DNA of 41,777 nt from Halarchaeoplasma sp046498385. Lineage in GTDB: Archaea; Thermoplasmatota; Thermoplasmata; Halarchaeoplasmatales; Halarchaeoplasmataceae. A model generated the notes under the pieces. That model made no database searches and was not told where the DNA came from. It worked only from the letters and a program-made list of their open reading frames with translations. The stretch is from NCBI GenBank assembly GCA_046498385.1, contig JAWOAU010000037.1:1-41777 (forward strand). The letters are read 5' to 3'. Each line of letters opens with the position of its first letter. Positions within the stretch are counted from its first letter, which is position 1. Shown piece after piece: positions 31,442 to 40,246 of this stretch. Position numbers and translations under genes: made by a program.

Positions 31442-32089
31442 CTAGAAATCATCCAGTTTTTTATTTTTATTTTGATTGAGAATTTTTTTTGAAGTTTTCC
31501 ATGAATTCCTGGCAAAACCTGGCAGCTTGCCATATTCAGCAACCCAATCATTTAGAAATGCGATGGTTCTTTTATCTGAAGGATAACCGCTGCCGACCTG
31601 TATCTTCAGTTTCTCTTCTATGACCGCTATCGCTCTGTCCCTTTCCACCTTCGCCAATATGGACGCAGCCGACACCACCGGAAATAAATCGTCCGCTCCG
31701 TGCTTGGAGATAATGTTTACGGGCATATTCAGGTATGTTTTAATTTTATCGGCGAAGCGCTTTTCCTTTACATCTGCTGCATCTACGTAGACCATGGTAT
31801 GCTCCGGACAAAGCTCTTCTACTACTGAGGCAAATATCTCTGCCTCGATATCGTTCAGAGATGAGAGTTTCCTCATATCGTCTATTTCCCAGGCTGTTAC
31901 ATGCACACAAAAGTGTTTTGCAACCTTTGTGATCTCTTCATAAAGCTCTTCCCTCCTATTCTTTAGCAGTTTTTTGGAGTCCTTCACACCCATTTTTTTT
32001 AGTACACTTTGTTCCTCCACCAGCACACCTGCAACCACTAACGGTCCGATCACCGGACCTCTTCCCGCCTCGTCTATTCCGCAAAGCAT
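31442..32089 (-). CDS. rnhB: Ribonuclease HII
   Basis: It cleaves RNA in RNA-DNA hybrids and initiates removal of ribonucleotides from DNA. The N-terminal catalytic motif GIDEAGRGPVIGPLVVAG (D6, E7) is canonical, followed by GVKDSKKL and VYVDAADV, whose Asp is the third acidic residue. SAASILAKVERDRAI adds another family block, and GSGYPSDKRTIAFL follows. The length of 215 is typical for archaea. It is divergent from the NAC gene. Confidence 0.94.
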   Translation of the reverse strand: MLCGIDEAGRGPVIGPLVVAGVLVEEQSVLKKMGVKDSKKLLKNRREELYEEITKVAKHFCVHVTAWEIDDMRKLSSLNDIEAEIFASVVEELCPEHTMVYVDAADVKEKRFADKIKTYLNMPVNIISKHGADDLFPVVSAASILAKVERDRAIAVIEEKLKIQVGSGYPSDKRTIAFLNDWVAEYGKLPGFARNSWKTSKKILNQNKNKKLDDF

Positions 32090-32194
32090 ACCGCCGAAAT
32101 CATCCTTGATGAATTAAACTATTTCCCTCCGATGATTTCCGTAATGATTTTATAAGTCCCGACACGTACGTCATCAGAAATTCAGGTGATGTAC

Positions 32195-32539
32195 ATGATG
32201 CCAGGTGGAATGCGTAACCCAAAACAGATGAAGCGTATGATGAAAAAAATGGGTATGACCACGGAAGATATCGATGCGGAGAAGGTGGTAATAGAGACTT
32301 CAGAAAAAAAACTGGTCTTCGACGATGCCCAGGTAGTGCATATGAACGTACAGGGCCAGTCCACTTATCAGATCGTGGGAACTCCTAGAGAAGAAGCACT
32401 AGAAGGTGAAGTTTTGATCCCCGAGGAAGACATAAAGCTAGTAGCTGAGAGAGCCGGGGCTTCTCAAGAGGAGGCGAGAAAAGCGCTGGAGGAGTCTGAA
32501 GGAGATCTTGCTGAAGCCATCATAAAGCTAACATCATAA
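32195..32539 (+). CDS. nac: Nascent polypeptide-associated complex protein (archaeal NAC)
   Basis: This ribosome-associated chaperone forms a homodimer in archaea. It shows the NAC domain (MRNPKQMKRMMKKMGM..., VVIETSEKKLVFDDAQVVHMNVQGQSTYQIVG) and a C-terminal UBA domain (DIKLVAERAGASQEEARKALEESEGDLAEAIIKL). The start at 32195 gives MMPGGM, as in relatives, with AGGTG 6 nt upstream. A GTG at 32186 and ATG at 32189 are less likely. Its stop codon lies within a 26-bp tandem duplication. Confidence 0.92.
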   Translation: MMPGGMRNPKQMKRMMKKMGMTTEDIDAEKVVIETSEKKLVFDDAQVVHMNVQGQSTYQIVGTPREEALEGEVLIPEEDIKLVAERAGASQEEARKALEESEGDLAEAIIKLTS

Positions 32540-32568
32540 GTCCCATCATAAAGCTAACATCATAAGTC
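32517..32568. repeat. Perfect 26-bp tandem duplication at nac/lysS junction
   Basis: The unit CCATCATAAAGCTAACATCA plus TAAGTC occurs at 32517-32542 and again at 32543-32568 with no mismatch. The first copy encodes the last NAC codons and stop. The second reaches into the stop codon of the convergent lysS. It is a recent slippage-type duplication with no coding effect. Confidence 0.9.
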
Positions 32569-34069
32569 ATTTGATATAAGCCCTCAACCTTTCAAAGACA
32601 AAATCTCTGTCAATCTGCATGAGGAACCTTCCGAGCTTTGGCCCTCTTTTTTGTCCCAAAAATATTCGATAGAATAAACCGAAGGCTCGACCTTTTGGAA
32701 GCTCAACTTCCTCGGCAATGTTGTGGACCATAGAGTGGAGCGTTTCGTCCGACCAGCGGCCGAGCTCTTCTAAACGCGAGAGGTACTTTTCAAGAAAAGC
32801 GCACTCTTTTTCTTTCAGTTCGATGTCCGGCGCATGTTTCCGCATGGAGAATTTTACAAAGTCCGGTGCGAAGTTATCCAACCAATACCTCACTTTGTCC
32901 GCTCTTTTGGTCAATAGGGTGTAGTCGTCAGGGCCGCATTCGCCTCCTACTGATACTTCCCATATATCGTCCATAGAGTCGTATATCTGTACCAGGTTTA
33001 CCATGTGTCTGTAGGGAACTCTGGTAGGAGGATATTCTGGTATACTTTCGATCTGAGAAAGTTCGTAAATTCTCCTACTGTCCTCGTCAAGTTCACCGTC
33101 GTAATATCTTTTTTCCGTCTGATCGTAGTCTTCTACCAAATCCAGTAACGGAAGACCAGGGTCGAAGTCTATGTGGGATTGAGGTTTCGTCCTCATCAGT
33201 AAAAATCGTACTACCTCGGGTTCTACTACGGCCAGCATCTCTTCCCCCTTTACGGCGATACCTGAGGAAGACGACATTGCACCCTTTCCCTTCAACTGTA
33301 TCCACTCGTAGACCATCGGGTGTGGTGGAGGTGTTCCGAATACCTCACGTATTATCTCGGCACCGGTATCCCAGGAACCGCCTGCAGCGGCATGGTCTTT
33401 ACCTAAAGGTTCACAATCTACATCCAAGATCCACCATCGAGCTGGCCAATCGCAGCGCCAGGGTAGTTTACCGTGGTCGGTTCTGATATCCGCCTTTCCA
33501 ACGTATCCGCACTTGCAGCGGTAGTGGATAAAGGGGTCCTCGAAGTACAGTACTTCACCTTGTCCCAAACGACCGCATCTGCCGCATATGGGATTATAGG
33601 GATACCAAGATTCCTCCAACCTCCGTCCCGTTTTACCTTGGATTATCTTTGCAACGACATCTTTGGATTCTATTAAGGTCCTTGTGCTCTCTTCATATAC
33701 ACCTTCAGCGTACATCTTATGGGTATACTTCACTGAACACACTACTCCCAGCTTCTCTATAGTTTCCAGAAACGGTGCAAGGTAATGTGCCGCATAACTC
33801 TCGTGTTCACCGCAGGGACACGGTATGGTGTGGAGGGGCATACCCACGTATTTTTCGTAATGGTCTTCTAAAAAAGGGTAAACTCTCCTGAGCGGATCTA
33901 TGGAGTCCGCAATGTATAGTAAGTTCCCGGAATCCGATGCACGTTTGATCGCATCTCCGGTGAGTATCTCTCTAAGACTTCCAAGATGTATAGGTCCCGA
34001 GGGGGTGATGCCCGTAGCAATCAAGGGCTCTGGAGGTAGTTCCGAGGCTTCAACGTCGGCCCAATGCAT
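32567..34069 (-). CDS. lysS: Lysyl-tRNA synthetase, class I
   Basis: This is the class I form found in most archaea and a few bacteria. The HIGH-type motif is PSGPIHLGSLREI (about 20-32), and the KMSKS-type motif is KGAMSSSSG, as is usual in this family. Between them lie zinc-binding-like cysteines (CGRCGRLGQGEVLYFEDP, RCKCGYVGK) and the LysRS-I helical C-terminus. The length of 500 is normal. The gene starts 12 bp downstream of gfcR and is probably co-transcribed with it. Confidence 0.94.
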   Translation of the reverse strand: MHWADVEASELPPEPLIATGITPSGPIHLGSLREILTGDAIKRASDSGNLLYIADSIDPLRRVYPFLEDHYEKYVGMPLHTIPCPCGEHESYAAHYLAPFLETIEKLGVVCSVKYTHKMYAEGVYEESTRTLIESKDVVAKIIQGKTGRRLEESWYPYNPICGRCGRLGQGEVLYFEDPFIHYRCKCGYVGKADIRTDHGKLPWRCDWPARWWILDVDCEPLGKDHAAAGGSWDTGAEIIREVFGTPPPHPMVYEWIQLKGKGAMSSSSGIAVKGEEMLAVVEPEVVRFLLMRTKPQSHIDFDPGLPLLDLVEDYDQTEKRYYDGELDEDSRRIYELSQIESIPEYPPTRVPYRHMVNLVQIYDSMDDIWEVSVGGECGPDDYTLLTKRADKVRYWLDNFAPDFVKFSMRKHAPDIELKEKECAFLEKYLSRLEELGRWSDETLHSMVHNIAEEVELPKGRAFGLFYRIFLGQKRGPKLGRFLMQIDRDFVFERLRAYIK

Positions 34070-34081
34070 ATGTGCTACCCC

Positions 34082-34681
34082 TTAACCGATTACCTGGGTC
34101 CGGATGAGGGCCCGTAGGGGCACACCGATAACTTCGTCCCTACTGTCCTTGTTGACCGATACCATACAAAGAACCGTTTCGCCACCTCTTTCTTCCATAT
34201 CCGTTATGGCACCTTGCATGGTCTCTCCCGTACTTATCACATCGTCTATGATCACGACTTTCTTACCATCGACGGACGCGTAGTTAGAGCTAAGGGCACC
34301 TCCGCCCCCCCTTCGTTCCTTTTCCCGGGGACGGTATATGGCGAGTTCCTTGCCTAATTGCTCTGAGACCAGGGTAGCCATGGGTATGCCGTTTATGGCT
34401 ATCCCTACCACCGTATCGAAATCCGTATCCATCTTTTCCATCTCTTCAATGATGATATCTGAAAAAAGGGTGGATAACAAACCGATCCTACCTCCGAACA
34501 CACCCACGGATCTCCAGCCGATCATAACGTCGATGGGTGGTTTCTCTTCTTTAACGTTTTTAGTAAGCAGCCATCTAATGGTATCTATGGACAGACTCAG
34601 TTCTGTAGCTATCTCTTTTTCCTTCAGCCCCTTCTCCTTGTACTCCATGGCCTCTTGAACGAGTGACTCTATTCCTTTCAT
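34082..34681 (-). CDS. gfcR: GfcR/PyrE-like transcriptional regulator
   Basis: The product has an N-terminal helix-turn-helix (LVQEAMEYKEKGLKEKEIATELSLSIDTIRWLL) fused to a phosphoribosyltransferase domain with the PRPP loop VVIIDDVISTGETM. This architecture is the archaeal GfcR family; in haloarchaea GfcR controls sugar metabolism genes. The domain resembles orotate PRTase but acts as a sensor. The start at 34681 is preferred because a TATA-like CTTATAATATG lies at about 34715-34725, so the longer form from 34717 would begin upstream of transcription. The 214 bp upstream (34718-34931) show no gene, only a short TTTTCG/CGAAAA stem near 34861-34879. Confidence 0.87.
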   Translation of the reverse strand: MKGIESLVQEAMEYKEKGLKEKEIATELSLSIDTIRWLLTKNVKEEKPPIDVMIGWRSVGVFGGRIGLLSTLFSDIIIEEMEKMDTDFDTVVGIAINGIPMATLVSEQLGKELAIYRPREKERRGGGGALSSNYASVDGKKVVIIDDVISTGETMQGAITDMEERGGETVLCMVSVNKDSRDEVIGVPLRALIRTQVIG

Positions 34682-34931
34682 CTCAATCACTTTCAATCGG
34701 TGAAGATGAATGCACATATTATAAGATTGTGGTAAACACTTTTTTTCTTTGAGTTCCGTTATGACTTCTTCTGCCTTTTTACTCTTTTCTCCCTTAGAAA
34801 AAGTTCAATCTATACCCATGGATCGGTGAATATCATATCGACCCGACTTGCTCCATCTATTTTTCGCGCTTTCGAAAAACGTGTTGGTTTGTTAACTCCT
34901 CTTAGATATGAGAAAATTGTCGGAGAACGGG

Positions 34932-35411
34932 CTATTCAACTGTTATCACGCTTTTCTCCGGTAGTTCCTTTTTTACGGAAAGTGCAACACTTTTATCTAT
35001 AAGTCTTTCGAACCCGTTTTTCTTTTGTTTGTGTATTATGACCTTATTTACCTTACATTTCTGAGATTCTTCTATTATTTCCTTTGATATCTCTCCCCCC
35101 TTTCTCAGATGCACCTCCGACGGTATCCTCATTGACCTTACCAATGCTATCAGATCCGAGGATATCTCATCGGCCTGTCTTTTTTTCCCCTCGGTGAGCT
35201 CTTTGTTCAGTACTTCCCGCTCTCTTTTGCCGACCATGGCTTTGAAGATGGTAGGTTCGATATTTTCCTTTATAACCTTAGAGATTATCACTTTATCAGG
35301 CTCTTCCTCTCTGATTATATTTTCGATCTCGTCAAGAGCATCGGATGTGTACCTCTCCCTGTAGCTAGCGATTAGAAGGATCTTTTCGTCTTTTAGGTTG
35401 CGAAAGGCCAT
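34932..35411 (-). CDS. Universal stress protein-like domain protein
   Basis: It has about 160 residues from the ATG at 35411. The pattern ILLIASYRERYTSDALDEIENII, ALVRSMRIPSEVHLRKGGEISKEIIEESQKCKVNKVIIHKQKKNG and ELPEKSVITV matches the alternating alpha/beta UspA fold. The ATP-binding GxxGxxxG(S/T) motif is absent, so it is probably the non-nucleotide type. GGTG 6 nt before 35411 and a TATA-like TTTTATATG at about 35460 support this start over the ATG at 35513. The role is unknown. Confidence 0.65.
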   Translation of the reverse strand: MAFRNLKDEKILLIASYRERYTSDALDEIENIIREEEPDKVIISKVIKENIEPTIFKAMVGKREREVLNKELTEGKKRQADEISSDLIALVRSMRIPSEVHLRKGGEISKEIIEESQKCKVNKVIIHKQKKNGFERLIDKSVALSVKKELPEKSVITVE

Positions 35412-35553
35412 CTTTACACCATCATTTTCATGGCAGATAGCCAATATACTAAAGAAACTCATATAAAAGACTTGTTGAAGATTTTTAAAAAATTGATTAA
35501 AAAACTCGGTCAAGGTTAAATAAAACGTTACATATTGACCTCATGGTATTAAC

Positions 35554-36642
35554 ATGAAAAAACGGATTCGACATTTATATGAAAATGTATCAGAAGATGT
35601 AAACGGGATCATAATCGCCAACTCCACTAAACCCCATGTGGACATGACCTTTTACTACGTTACAGGTTTGATCCATGGTGAATACGAAGGGAGCGCAGTA
35701 TTGGCACTTCCCGACGGCTCGGCGGAAATACTCACATCTAATTTAGAAAGGGAGAGCGCTAGCAAAAGCGGACTGCCGGTAACCGCCGCCAAAGATTCCG
35801 AGGAAAGAGAAGATTGGTTCAAGGAAAAACTACAGGACATAGACAAACTAGGCGTGAATTCCTCCGAATTAACTTACAGCGCATATCAACGCATAAGGGA
35901 ATATACCGATGCGGAGATTGTGGATGTATCCGACGGTATAAGCGATGCAAGAAATATAAAGGATAAAGAGGAGATAGACAGGTTAAGAGACGCATGCAAG
36001 TTCGCTTCCCGTGTAGCTGACCAAATGCCCGATGTTATCCAGGAGGGGATGAAAGAGTACGAGGTAGCCGCGGAGATATCCTATAGTATGAAAAAACTCG
36101 GGGCTGGTGGAGATGCTTTCGAGATCATATCATCTAGTGGGCCTAATACTGCAGAGCCACATTATACATCAGGAGAGCGAAAGATACGGCAAGGAGATTT
36201 TGTTCTGCTTGATTTTGGCGCCCTTTACAAGCGCTACTGTTCGGACATAACCAGGACCTTCGTCATGGGTGAGCCGTCGGAAAGGCAGGAGCATATGTAT
36301 CATACAGTGTTAGAGGCACAAAGGACCGCACTTTCAAACATCAAGCCGGGTGTACAAGGCAAAGAGGTACACAACGCAGCCGCGGAGGTTATAGATTCTA
36401 CAGAGTTCAAAGGAAAATTCATACACGGACTAGGACACAGCATAGGTCTCTCCGTCCACGACGGAAGCGGTATGTCTCCAAATGTAGATATCGAATTAAA
36501 ACAGGGTATGGTATTTACCGTTGAGCCAGGTATATATATACCAGGATACGGAGGGGTTAGGATAGAAGATGATATAGTGGTCACGGAAGACGGATACGAA
36601 TTGCTCACCGACGCTAACAAAAAAGAGTTGTGTGTGATTTAA
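35554..36642 (+). CDS. pepQ: Xaa-Pro aminopeptidase/dipeptidase (M24B family)
   Basis: This 362-residue creatinase/prolidase-type peptidase cleaves Xaa-Pro bonds. The N-terminal creatinase-like domain covers about 1-130. The C-terminal pita-bread fold carries all five metal ligands: Asp in LLDFGALYK and SDITRTF, His in HGLGHSIGL, and Glu in VEPGIY and RIEDDI. The cytosolic role is peptide turnover. The gene ends TGATTTAA; its TAA stop lies inside the 8-bp target duplication of the MITE at 36644, so the insertion did not alter the protein. Confidence 0.9.
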   Translation: MKKRIRHLYENVSEDVNGIIIANSTKPHVDMTFYYVTGLIHGEYEGSAVLALPDGSAEILTSNLERESASKSGLPVTAAKDSEEREDWFKEKLQDIDKLGVNSSELTYSAYQRIREYTDAEIVDVSDGISDARNIKDKEEIDRLRDACKFASRVADQMPDVIQEGMKEYEVAAEISYSMKKLGAGGDAFEIISSSGPNTAEPHYTSGERKIRQGDFVLLDFGALYKRYCSDITRTFVMGEPSERQEHMYHTVLEAQRTALSNIKPGVQGKEVHNAAAEVIDSTEFKGKFIHGLGHSIGLSVHDGSGMSPNVDIELKQGMVFTVEPGIYIPGYGGVRIEDDIVVTEDGYELLTDANKKELCVI

Positions 36643-36643
36643 C

Positions 36644-36765
36644 GAGCCTGTCAGGTTCTTAGTGATATTTGATCATTTCTAAATAATCAGTAATAGAGTA
36701 TAATCTACTGGATAAATTTTCATGAATTGTGGAAAGCTGAAAATCACTAAACTTTTGACAGGCTC
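36644..36765. mobile_element. 122-bp MITE with terminal inverted repeats and 8-bp target duplication
   Basis: The ends are 23-bp imperfect inverted repeats: GAGCCTGTCA is identical at both tips and TTAGTGAT at the inner side, 18 of 23 matches. The element is flanked by GATTTAAC at 36636-36643 and again at 36766-36773, a perfect 8-bp target site duplication. The interior is AT-rich and codes for nothing, so it must be moved by a transposase encoded elsewhere. A related solo end occurs at 21263-21285. The parent IS family is not assigned; 8-bp duplications occur in several families, including IS6 and IS256. Confidence 0.85.
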
Positions 36766-36820
36766 GATTTAACAAAATATTTATATCCATAAACAGTATA
36801 CGGGGGTATAAGGTGAAACA

Positions 36821-37054
36821 TTGGCAGTAGGATTCGTGTTGATAAAAACCGCAACGGCGGCGGAACGAGATGTGTACCATGTCCTGAAGGAGATAGACGA
36901 AGTGGTAGAGGTTCATTCTTTATTTGGAGAATTCGACCTTATTACCAAGATTCAAGCGGACAACTTCAATAAACTGGGACAAGTGGTAGTTGATAAGATT
37001 CGATCGATAGAAGGTGTTGAGGACACGAAGACACTGACAGGAATAGAATTTTAA
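36821..37054 (+). CDS. Stand-alone Lrp/AsnC ligand-binding (RAM) domain protein
   Basis: The 77-residue protein contains only the RAM (AsnC_trans_reg) domain: AVGFVLIKTATAAERDVYHVLKEIDEVVEVHSLFGEFDLITKIQA and IEGVEDTKTLTGI. There is no DNA-binding HTH. Such proteins form multimers that bind amino acids and may modulate full-length Lrp proteins. The start is TTG at 36821 with AAGGTG 5-6 nt upstream. The MITE inserted about 55 bp before it, possibly shifting its promoter. The TATA-like TATTTATATCC lies just after the MITE. Confidence 0.85.
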   Translation: MAVGFVLIKTATAAERDVYHVLKEIDEVVEVHSLFGEFDLITKIQADNFNKLGQVVVDKIRSIEGVEDTKTLTGIEF

Positions 37055-37066
37055 GGAGGAATAAAA

Positions 37067-37369
37067 ATGATAATTATAGAGCTTTTGGTGATACTCTTAC
37101 TGACGCTGGGCTTAGGACTGATCTTTTCGGGCATATTTACCGCTTATTTCGGAAGAGGAAAAAGCCGTAAGGTAGGTATATCCCTCATGGTACTAGGTCT
37201 GCTGATCGGCATACTTGTTGTCGTGGCTCATCAGTACGAGATCGGAAATATAGGGCAGGACTACGAATTGATGGAAACCGTATGGAATGCAATAAAGGTT
37301 ATAATAGCCTTCATGATCGGCGGTGTTATCGCCCTCGGCATATTTTTGGTAGCCATAATGAAAACCTAA
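37067..37369 (+). CDS. Small three-TM membrane protein, unknown function
   Basis: It has 100 residues with hydrophobic segments at about 2-28 (IELLVILLLTLGLGLIFSGIF), 36-55 (VGISLMVLGLLIGILVVVA) and 76-97 (VIIAFMIGGVIALGIFLVAI). Basic residues between the first two segments (RGKSRK) suggest that loop is cytoplasmic. AAGGAGG precedes the ATG by 6 nt. It sits 12 bp after the RAM-domain gene, in the same operon. No family recognised. Confidence 0.65.
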   Translation: MIIIELLVILLLTLGLGLIFSGIFTAYFGRGKSRKVGISLMVLGLLIGILVVVAHQYEIGNIGQDYELMETVWNAIKVIIAFMIGGVIALGIFLVAIMKT

Positions 37370-37412
37370 ATCGTACAAAAACTTTTTACCCCTTTTTTCT
37401 TTCCTTCCCTTC

Positions 37413-37880
37413 ATGAAAGTAAAAATAATAATGGGAAGCAAAAGTGATCTCGAAGTGGGCGAGAAGGCGGTTAAAGTATTGAAAAACCTGGATATCCCTT
37501 ATGAAATAACAGTTTCCTCGGCACACCGTACGCCGGAAAGGACAAAGGAACTATGTAACGATGCGGATGTTTTTATCACTATAGCCGGATTATCTGCGGC
37601 TTTACCAGGCGTAGTAGCCTCTTACACAATCAAACCCGTAATAGGAGTACCTGTGAGCGGAAAAGTGAACCTCGATTCTTTACTGTCTATAGCCCAGATG
37701 CCTCCGGGTATACCGGTAGCAACCATTGGTCTCGATAGGGGCGACAACGCAGCCCTTTTAGCGGCGGAGATTCTAGCAATATCGGATGATAATATAAAAG
37801 AGCGATTAAACGATTATAGAGAAAAAAGAAGAAAACAAGTCAAAGAAGACGGTGACGAAGTAGAATCCCAGTTCGGGTGA
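37413..37880 (+). CDS. purE: 5-(carboxyamino)imidazole ribonucleotide mutase / AIR carboxylase (PurE)
   Basis: This is a purine synthesis enzyme. PurE signatures are MGSKSDLEVG (nucleotide phosphate site), SSAHRTPERTKEL (catalytic His) and IAGLSAALPGVVASYTIKPVIGVP. GxxSLLSIAQMPPGIPVATIGLD-type sequence follows. The GLSAALPGVVA loop differs from the GAGGAAHLPGM loop of class I PurE and is closer to class II enzymes, which carboxylate AIR directly with CO2. That would remove the need for PurK, which is not seen here (inference). It overlaps guaAb by 4 bp. Confidence 0.9.
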   Translation: MKVKIIMGSKSDLEVGEKAVKVLKNLDIPYEITVSSAHRTPERTKELCNDADVFITIAGLSAALPGVVASYTIKPVIGVPVSGKVNLDSLLSIAQMPPGIPVATIGLDRGDNAALLAAEILAISDDNIKERLNDYREKRRKQVKEDGDEVESQFG

Positions 37881-38830
37881 TTGAATTGTTCGCTCCAGAC
37901 AAGTTTATAGAGGATCAGATTCAGGAAATCGAGAAAGTTAAAGGAAAAGCTGTCGTCGGGTGCAGCGGAGGCGTAGACAGTACAGTGGCCGCAGCCATTG
38001 TCGGCAAAGCTATGGGCGATAGACTACTGGCAATCTATGTAGATACGGGATACATGAGGAAAAACGAAACCGAGAGCATGGACGAGTTCTTCACCGAAAT
38101 GGGGATCAACCATAAAATAATAGATGCTCGGGAAGAATTTTATGCAGCAATGGCTGGGATTGTGGAGCCTGAAGAAAAAAGAAAGATTATCGGAAATAAG
38201 TTCATTGAAATCTTTGAACGGGAGGCAAAAAAGTTCGGAGCCGACTATCTAGTTCAAGGCACCATCGCTCCTGATTGGATAGAGAGTGGTGATGAGGTTC
38301 GTGATACCATCAAATCCCATCATAACGTAGGCGGACTTCCCGAAAAGATGAATTTAAATCTTATCGAGCCTCTTAGAGAGCTTTATAAGGATGAAGTTAG
38401 GATACTGGCGAGAAAACTGGGGGTCCCTTCTGCGGAGAGGCAGCCCTTCCCGGGCCCGGGTCTTGCCATCAGGGTCATGGGCGAAGCAACTCCAGAGCGA
38501 ACGGAGATAGTCCGGGAGGCCTGCGCTATTGCCGAGGAGGAAATAGACGCTGCGGTCCAAAGGGGTGAAATGGAGAAACCATGGCAGTACTTTGCGGTGT
38601 TATTACCAATTAAAACCGTAGGTGTACAGGGTGATAAGCGTGCTTACGGTTATACCATTGCGGTCCGTGCAGTCAGTTCCCTGGACGCCATGAGCGCTAG
38701 GTTCTTTCATATACCCAATCAGGTGTTGGAAAAGATATCAACCCGGATAACTAACATCATGAGGGATAGAGTGAACCGGGTAGTCTACGATATAACGAAC
38801 AAACCTCCGGGGACCATTGAATGGGAATAA
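37877..38830 (+). CDS. guaAb: GMP synthase, ATP-pyrophosphatase subunit B
   Basis: It adenylates XMP and aminates it to GMP. Archaea keep this subunit separate from the glutamine amidotransferase. The PP-loop VVGCSGGVDSTVAA is at about 27-40. VQGTIAPDWIESG, HHNVGGLPEKM, RQPFPGPGLAIR and the C-terminal dimerisation motif KTVGVQGDKRAYG also match. There is no glutaminase domain. The gene begins GTG within the purE stop (GTGA), so the two purine genes are coupled. The partner guaAa is not in the window. Confidence 0.94.
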   Translation: MIELFAPDKFIEDQIQEIEKVKGKAVVGCSGGVDSTVAAAIVGKAMGDRLLAIYVDTGYMRKNETESMDEFFTEMGINHKIIDAREEFYAAMAGIVEPEEKRKIIGNKFIEIFEREAKKFGADYLVQGTIAPDWIESGDEVRDTIKSHHNVGGLPEKMNLNLIEPLRELYKDEVRILARKLGVPSAERQPFPGPGLAIRVMGEATPERTEIVREACAIAEEEIDAAVQRGEMEKPWQYFAVLLPIKTVGVQGDKRAYGYTIAVRAVSSLDAMSARFFHIPNQVLEKISTRITNIMRDRVNRVVYDITNKPPGTIEWE

Positions 38831-38851
38831 ATCACGATACCGTGGTGCGCT

Positions 38852-40246
38852 GTGGAACCCGTTAGTATAATATTTATAGGGACCCTATTCACTTTCATGG
38901 GAGTCTGTCTGGGCATAATCACAGGACTGCTCCCGGGTATACACGTTAACACCATCTCATTTTTATTGTTGTCATCCCAGGCATCCATCATGGGAATGGT
39001 TTTAGGCATAGCTCATTTTTTCTCTCCCACCGACAATCTTCTCCTAGCATTCGTTTCCATGATAATAATAGGATGTTCGATATCCCATACCTTCCTAAAT
39101 TTTATACCTAGTACATACTTGGGCGTGCCCGAAGGCGATACAGCCCTATCGGTTTTACCGGCACACCGCATGACTTTGTCCGGCAGGGGTTACGAAGCGG
39201 TGAAAGCCAGTGCCGTAGGAAGTCTTTACGCGGTCTTCATCTCCCTTGCATTGATCATACCAGCGATGCTGGTTATAGGTTATCTCTACGATCCAATCAT
39301 GACAGTCTTTCCATACGTTCTGCTGGGGATCGTTTTCATGTTGATAATGAGCGAAGGAAAAAATTTGCAGGACATCAAGCCGAAGCTTCTTGGTTTTGGT
39401 ATATTTCTATTGGCGGGATTATTCGGGGTGATCCTGCTTTTATCAGGTAACCTTTACAACCTATTCTGGGCCCCTATCAGGCTCACAGGAGTTTCACCTA
39501 CATCTGCAATGTTCTTCCCCCTGTTCAGTGGTCTTTTCGGTACCTCTAATCTGCTCATATCTCTCATGGACAGCGTTCAAATCCCAGAGCAGGAGGTGGA
39601 AAATGTGTCCATCCTTTTACCTAGGAAGAATACTATACGGGGATCCATCACCGGAACCCTAGCAGGTGCGCTGGTAGGGGTGTTACCCGGTGTCACCGCC
39701 GCCTCGGCTACGGCCATAACAAATGTAGGGTTAGATGATGGAGAGGAAGGGCAAAGGGAATACATCGTGTCTTTATCCGCCGTGGATACCGCATGCGCAT
39801 TATTTACTCTGGTGGCACTCTTTGTCATAATGAAAGCACGAAGCGGTGCAATGAATGCCGTGATGCAGCTTAACGAGGGGTTCCTAAAACCGTGGGGTAT
39901 TTGGTACAATCCCCCGCTCCTCTTCGTCATGTTGGTTTTCTCTGTAACTCTGTCCGCCGTGGCGGCGTACATACTTACTATCAAGCTGGGAAAGTTCTTC
40001 TCCACCGTGCACCACAAAATAGACTACACCAAACTATCCGTGGCTATCATTGTTATGATAGTAGTTCTTACAATGCTCACGACGGGACCTTTGGGTATGG
40101 CGGTATTGATAATCGCAACCTGCATCGGCATGATTCCCCCGCTCATAGGTTCTAGACGCGTTCATCTGATGGGCTGTCTCATTCTCCCTATTTTTATATA
40201 CTACTTTGAACTGGAATGGTTCATCCGTACAGTGTTAAGATTGTGA
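38852..40246 (+). CDS. Archaeal TctA-like membrane protein (COG1784)
   Basis: A 464-residue protein with about 12 transmembrane segments. The signature LFTFMGVCLGIITGLLPGIHVNT near the N-terminus and the second GTLAGALVGVLPGVTAASATAI repeat are typical of the TctA/COG1784 superfamily. Its bacterial members form the large subunit of tripartite tricarboxylate carriers. No TctB or TctC partner is present, as is usual for the archaeal type, so substrate and mechanism are unknown. The start is GTG at 38852. It ends immediately next to the convergent trkH with no gap. Confidence 0.88.
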   Translation: MEPVSIIFIGTLFTFMGVCLGIITGLLPGIHVNTISFLLLSSQASIMGMVLGIAHFFSPTDNLLLAFVSMIIIGCSISHTFLNFIPSTYLGVPEGDTALSVLPAHRMTLSGRGYEAVKASAVGSLYAVFISLALIIPAMLVIGYLYDPIMTVFPYVLLGIVFMLIMSEGKNLQDIKPKLLGFGIFLLAGLFGVILLLSGNLYNLFWAPIRLTGVSPTSAMFFPLFSGLFGTSNLLISLMDSVQIPEQEVENVSILLPRKNTIRGSITGTLAGALVGVLPGVTAASATAITNVGLDDGEEGQREYIVSLSAVDTACALFTLVALFVIMKARSGAMNAVMQLNEGFLKPWGIWYNPPLLFVMLVFSVTLSAVAAYILTIKLGKFFSTVHHKIDYTKLSVAIIVMIVVLTMLTTGPLGMAVLIIATCIGMIPPLIGSRRVHLMGCLILPIFIYYFELEWFIRTVLRL

